Source: Vibrio jasicida CAIM 1864 = LMG 25398 (GTDB lineage Bacteria > Pseudomonadota > Gammaproteobacteria > Enterobacterales > Vibrionaceae). From it: 64,000 bases of DNA. This document shows positions 63,203-64,000 of the stretch, one piece after another (the first letter of the stretch is position 1; each line of letters starts with the position of its first letter). The position numbers were made by a program, and so were the translations under genes. The stretch covers positions 62,001 through 126,000 of the forward strand of contig NZ_BAOG01000022.1 of NCBI RefSeq assembly GCF_000400365.1. Direction: 5' to 3'. The notes under the pieces were generated by a model, which was not told the origin of the DNA, did no database searches, and saw only the letters and a program-made list of their open reading frames with translations.

Positions 63203-63967
63203 ATGAAAAAAACAACACTTTTACTTGCTTCCGTAGCAATGGCGCTTTCCGGTGTCGCCCAAGCCGATAAGCTGGAAGATATCCAAAAATCAGGCACGTT
63301 ACGTGTCGGCACCACGGGCGATTACAAACCGTTTTCTTACTATGATGGCAAAAGTTATTCTGGTTATGACATTGATGTCGCCAACCACATTGCGGAGCAA
63401 CTAGGCGTCAAATTGAAGCTGGTTCGTACCACATGGAAAGATCTACTCAATGACCTTGATGAAGACAAATACGACATCGCCATGGGTGGTATCACACGTA
63501 AAATGCAACGCCAACTGAACGCAGAGCAAACACAAGGCTATATGACATTTGGTAAGTGTTTCTTGGTTGCAAAAGGCAAAGCAGAGCAATTCAATACGCT
63601 CGAAAAAGTTAACGACCCTTCGGTTAGAGTCGGCGTCAATATCGGTGGTACAAATGAAGCCTTTGCGGATAAAAACCTGCAACAAGCTCATTTCACCCGC
63701 TACGAAAACAACTTAGACGTACCGAAAGCCGTCGCGGCGGGCAAAGTTGATGTCATGGTGACAGAAACTCCGGAAGGGTTATTCTACCAAGTCACGGACG
63801 AGCGTTTAGAAGCGGTTCGCTGCGAAGACCCGTTCACCAAAGGTCAGTTTGGCTACTTGATCCCTAAAGGCGAACAGCGCTTACTGAATACGGTGAACTT
63901 CATCATGGATGACATAAAACTGAAAGGCATCGACGAGCAGTTTATGCACCATAACTCGCTGAAGTAA
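63203..63967 (+). CDS. Periplasmic PheC-like (cyclohexadienyl dehydratase / SBP3) protein
   Basis: A 254-residue exported protein of the type 3 solute-binding fold. Signal peptide about residues 1-20 (MKKTTLLLASVAMALSGVAQA). SGTLRVGTTGDYKPFSYYDG, YDIAMGGITRKMQRQLN, GVNIGGTNEAF and DVMVTETPEGLFYQ resemble the PheC-type enzymes that dehydrate arogenate/prephenate in the periplasm, with the Glu of the TETPEG position as the likely acid. No ABC permease is beside it. The exact activity is unproven; it may just bind amino acids. ATG 63203 is chosen over an upstream start at 63164. Confidence 0.8.
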   Translation: MKKTTLLLASVAMALSGVAQADKLEDIQKSGTLRVGTTGDYKPFSYYDGKSYSGYDIDVANHIAEQLGVKLKLVRTTWKDLLNDLDEDKYDIAMGGITRKMQRQLNAEQTQGYMTFGKCFLVAKGKAEQFNTLEKVNDPSVRVGVNIGGTNEAFADKNLQQAHFTRYENNLDVPKAVAAGKVDVMVTETPEGLFYQVTDERLEAVRCEDPFTKGQFGYLIPKGEQRLLNTVNFIMDDIKLKGIDEQFMHHNSLK

Positions 63968-64000
63968 TTAACAGTCCATATCAAAAACCGTTCAATTTAG

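Noticed and set aside
1..64000. CRISPR arrays, tRNA or rRNA genes, c-di-GMP riboswitch
   Set aside because: Looked for repeat-spacer patterns, cloverleaf-like stems and the conserved riboswitch core by eye; none was seen.

Overview
The window looks like a Vibrio chromosome segment from the Harveyi clade (V. parahaemolyticus / V. alginolyticus type). The grounds are a lateral (swarming) flagellar cluster with lafK, lafA and a proton-type MotAB, linked to a scrABC-like swarming/capsule switch operon; both are hallmarks of V. parahaemolyticus and close relatives, where they lie on chromosome 2. The species is inferred from gene content and protein recognition only; no database search was possible.

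Left part (1-10.1 kb): the 3' end of an L-lactate permease gene and lldD (lactate uptake and oxidation), a family-9 glycosyltransferase, a small HTH protein, an MscS-type channel, a periplasmic alpha-carbonic anhydrase, a soluble protein with a possible CNF-like SGC...H cysteine/histidine pair, and the threonine-catabolism pair kbl-tdh with a perfect CRP-like site upstream.

10.2-34 kb: the scrABC operon (PLP enzyme, periplasmic binding protein, GGDEF-EAL sensor), a two-component system beside two tandem spondin-domain proteins, a LysR/VOC pair, a PepSY/DUF2946 pair next to a MITE-like repeat, cytochrome b562, a PHP phosphatase, an SRPBCC protein, a short gene with a minimal EAL protein facing an HTH protein with a Cys cluster, a DMT exporter with a divergent LysR regulator, a GlyGly-CTERM trypsin-like protease, and a membrane EAL protein.

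33.6-57.3 kb: lateral flagellar region 2. The leftward operon is motY-lafK-fliEFGHIJ. The rightward blocks are fliMNPQR-flhBA plus a degenerate EAL protein, then lafA as its own unit, then fliDSTKL-fliA-motA-motB. The last block is preceded by an exact GG-N10-GC sigma-54 site, which fits LafK being a sigma-54 activator; the FliA made from it should then drive lafA. No fliO, flgM or lateral chemotaxis genes are present here.

57.3-64 kb: accessory genes: a small membrane protein, a lipoprotein, a group II PLP decarboxylase with an AraC regulator, a PhzF-like gene with an in-frame stop at codon 3 and a lost catalytic Glu, a PH-domain protein with a 35-residue membrane peptide downstream, a TIGR02450 protein and a PheC-like periplasmic binding protein.

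A theme is c-di-GMP: one GGDEF-EAL switch (ScrC), one minimal EAL protein, one membrane EAL protein abutting fliJ, and one catalytically dead EAL-fold protein inside the flagellar cluster, all within 40 kb of the swarming genes they could control.
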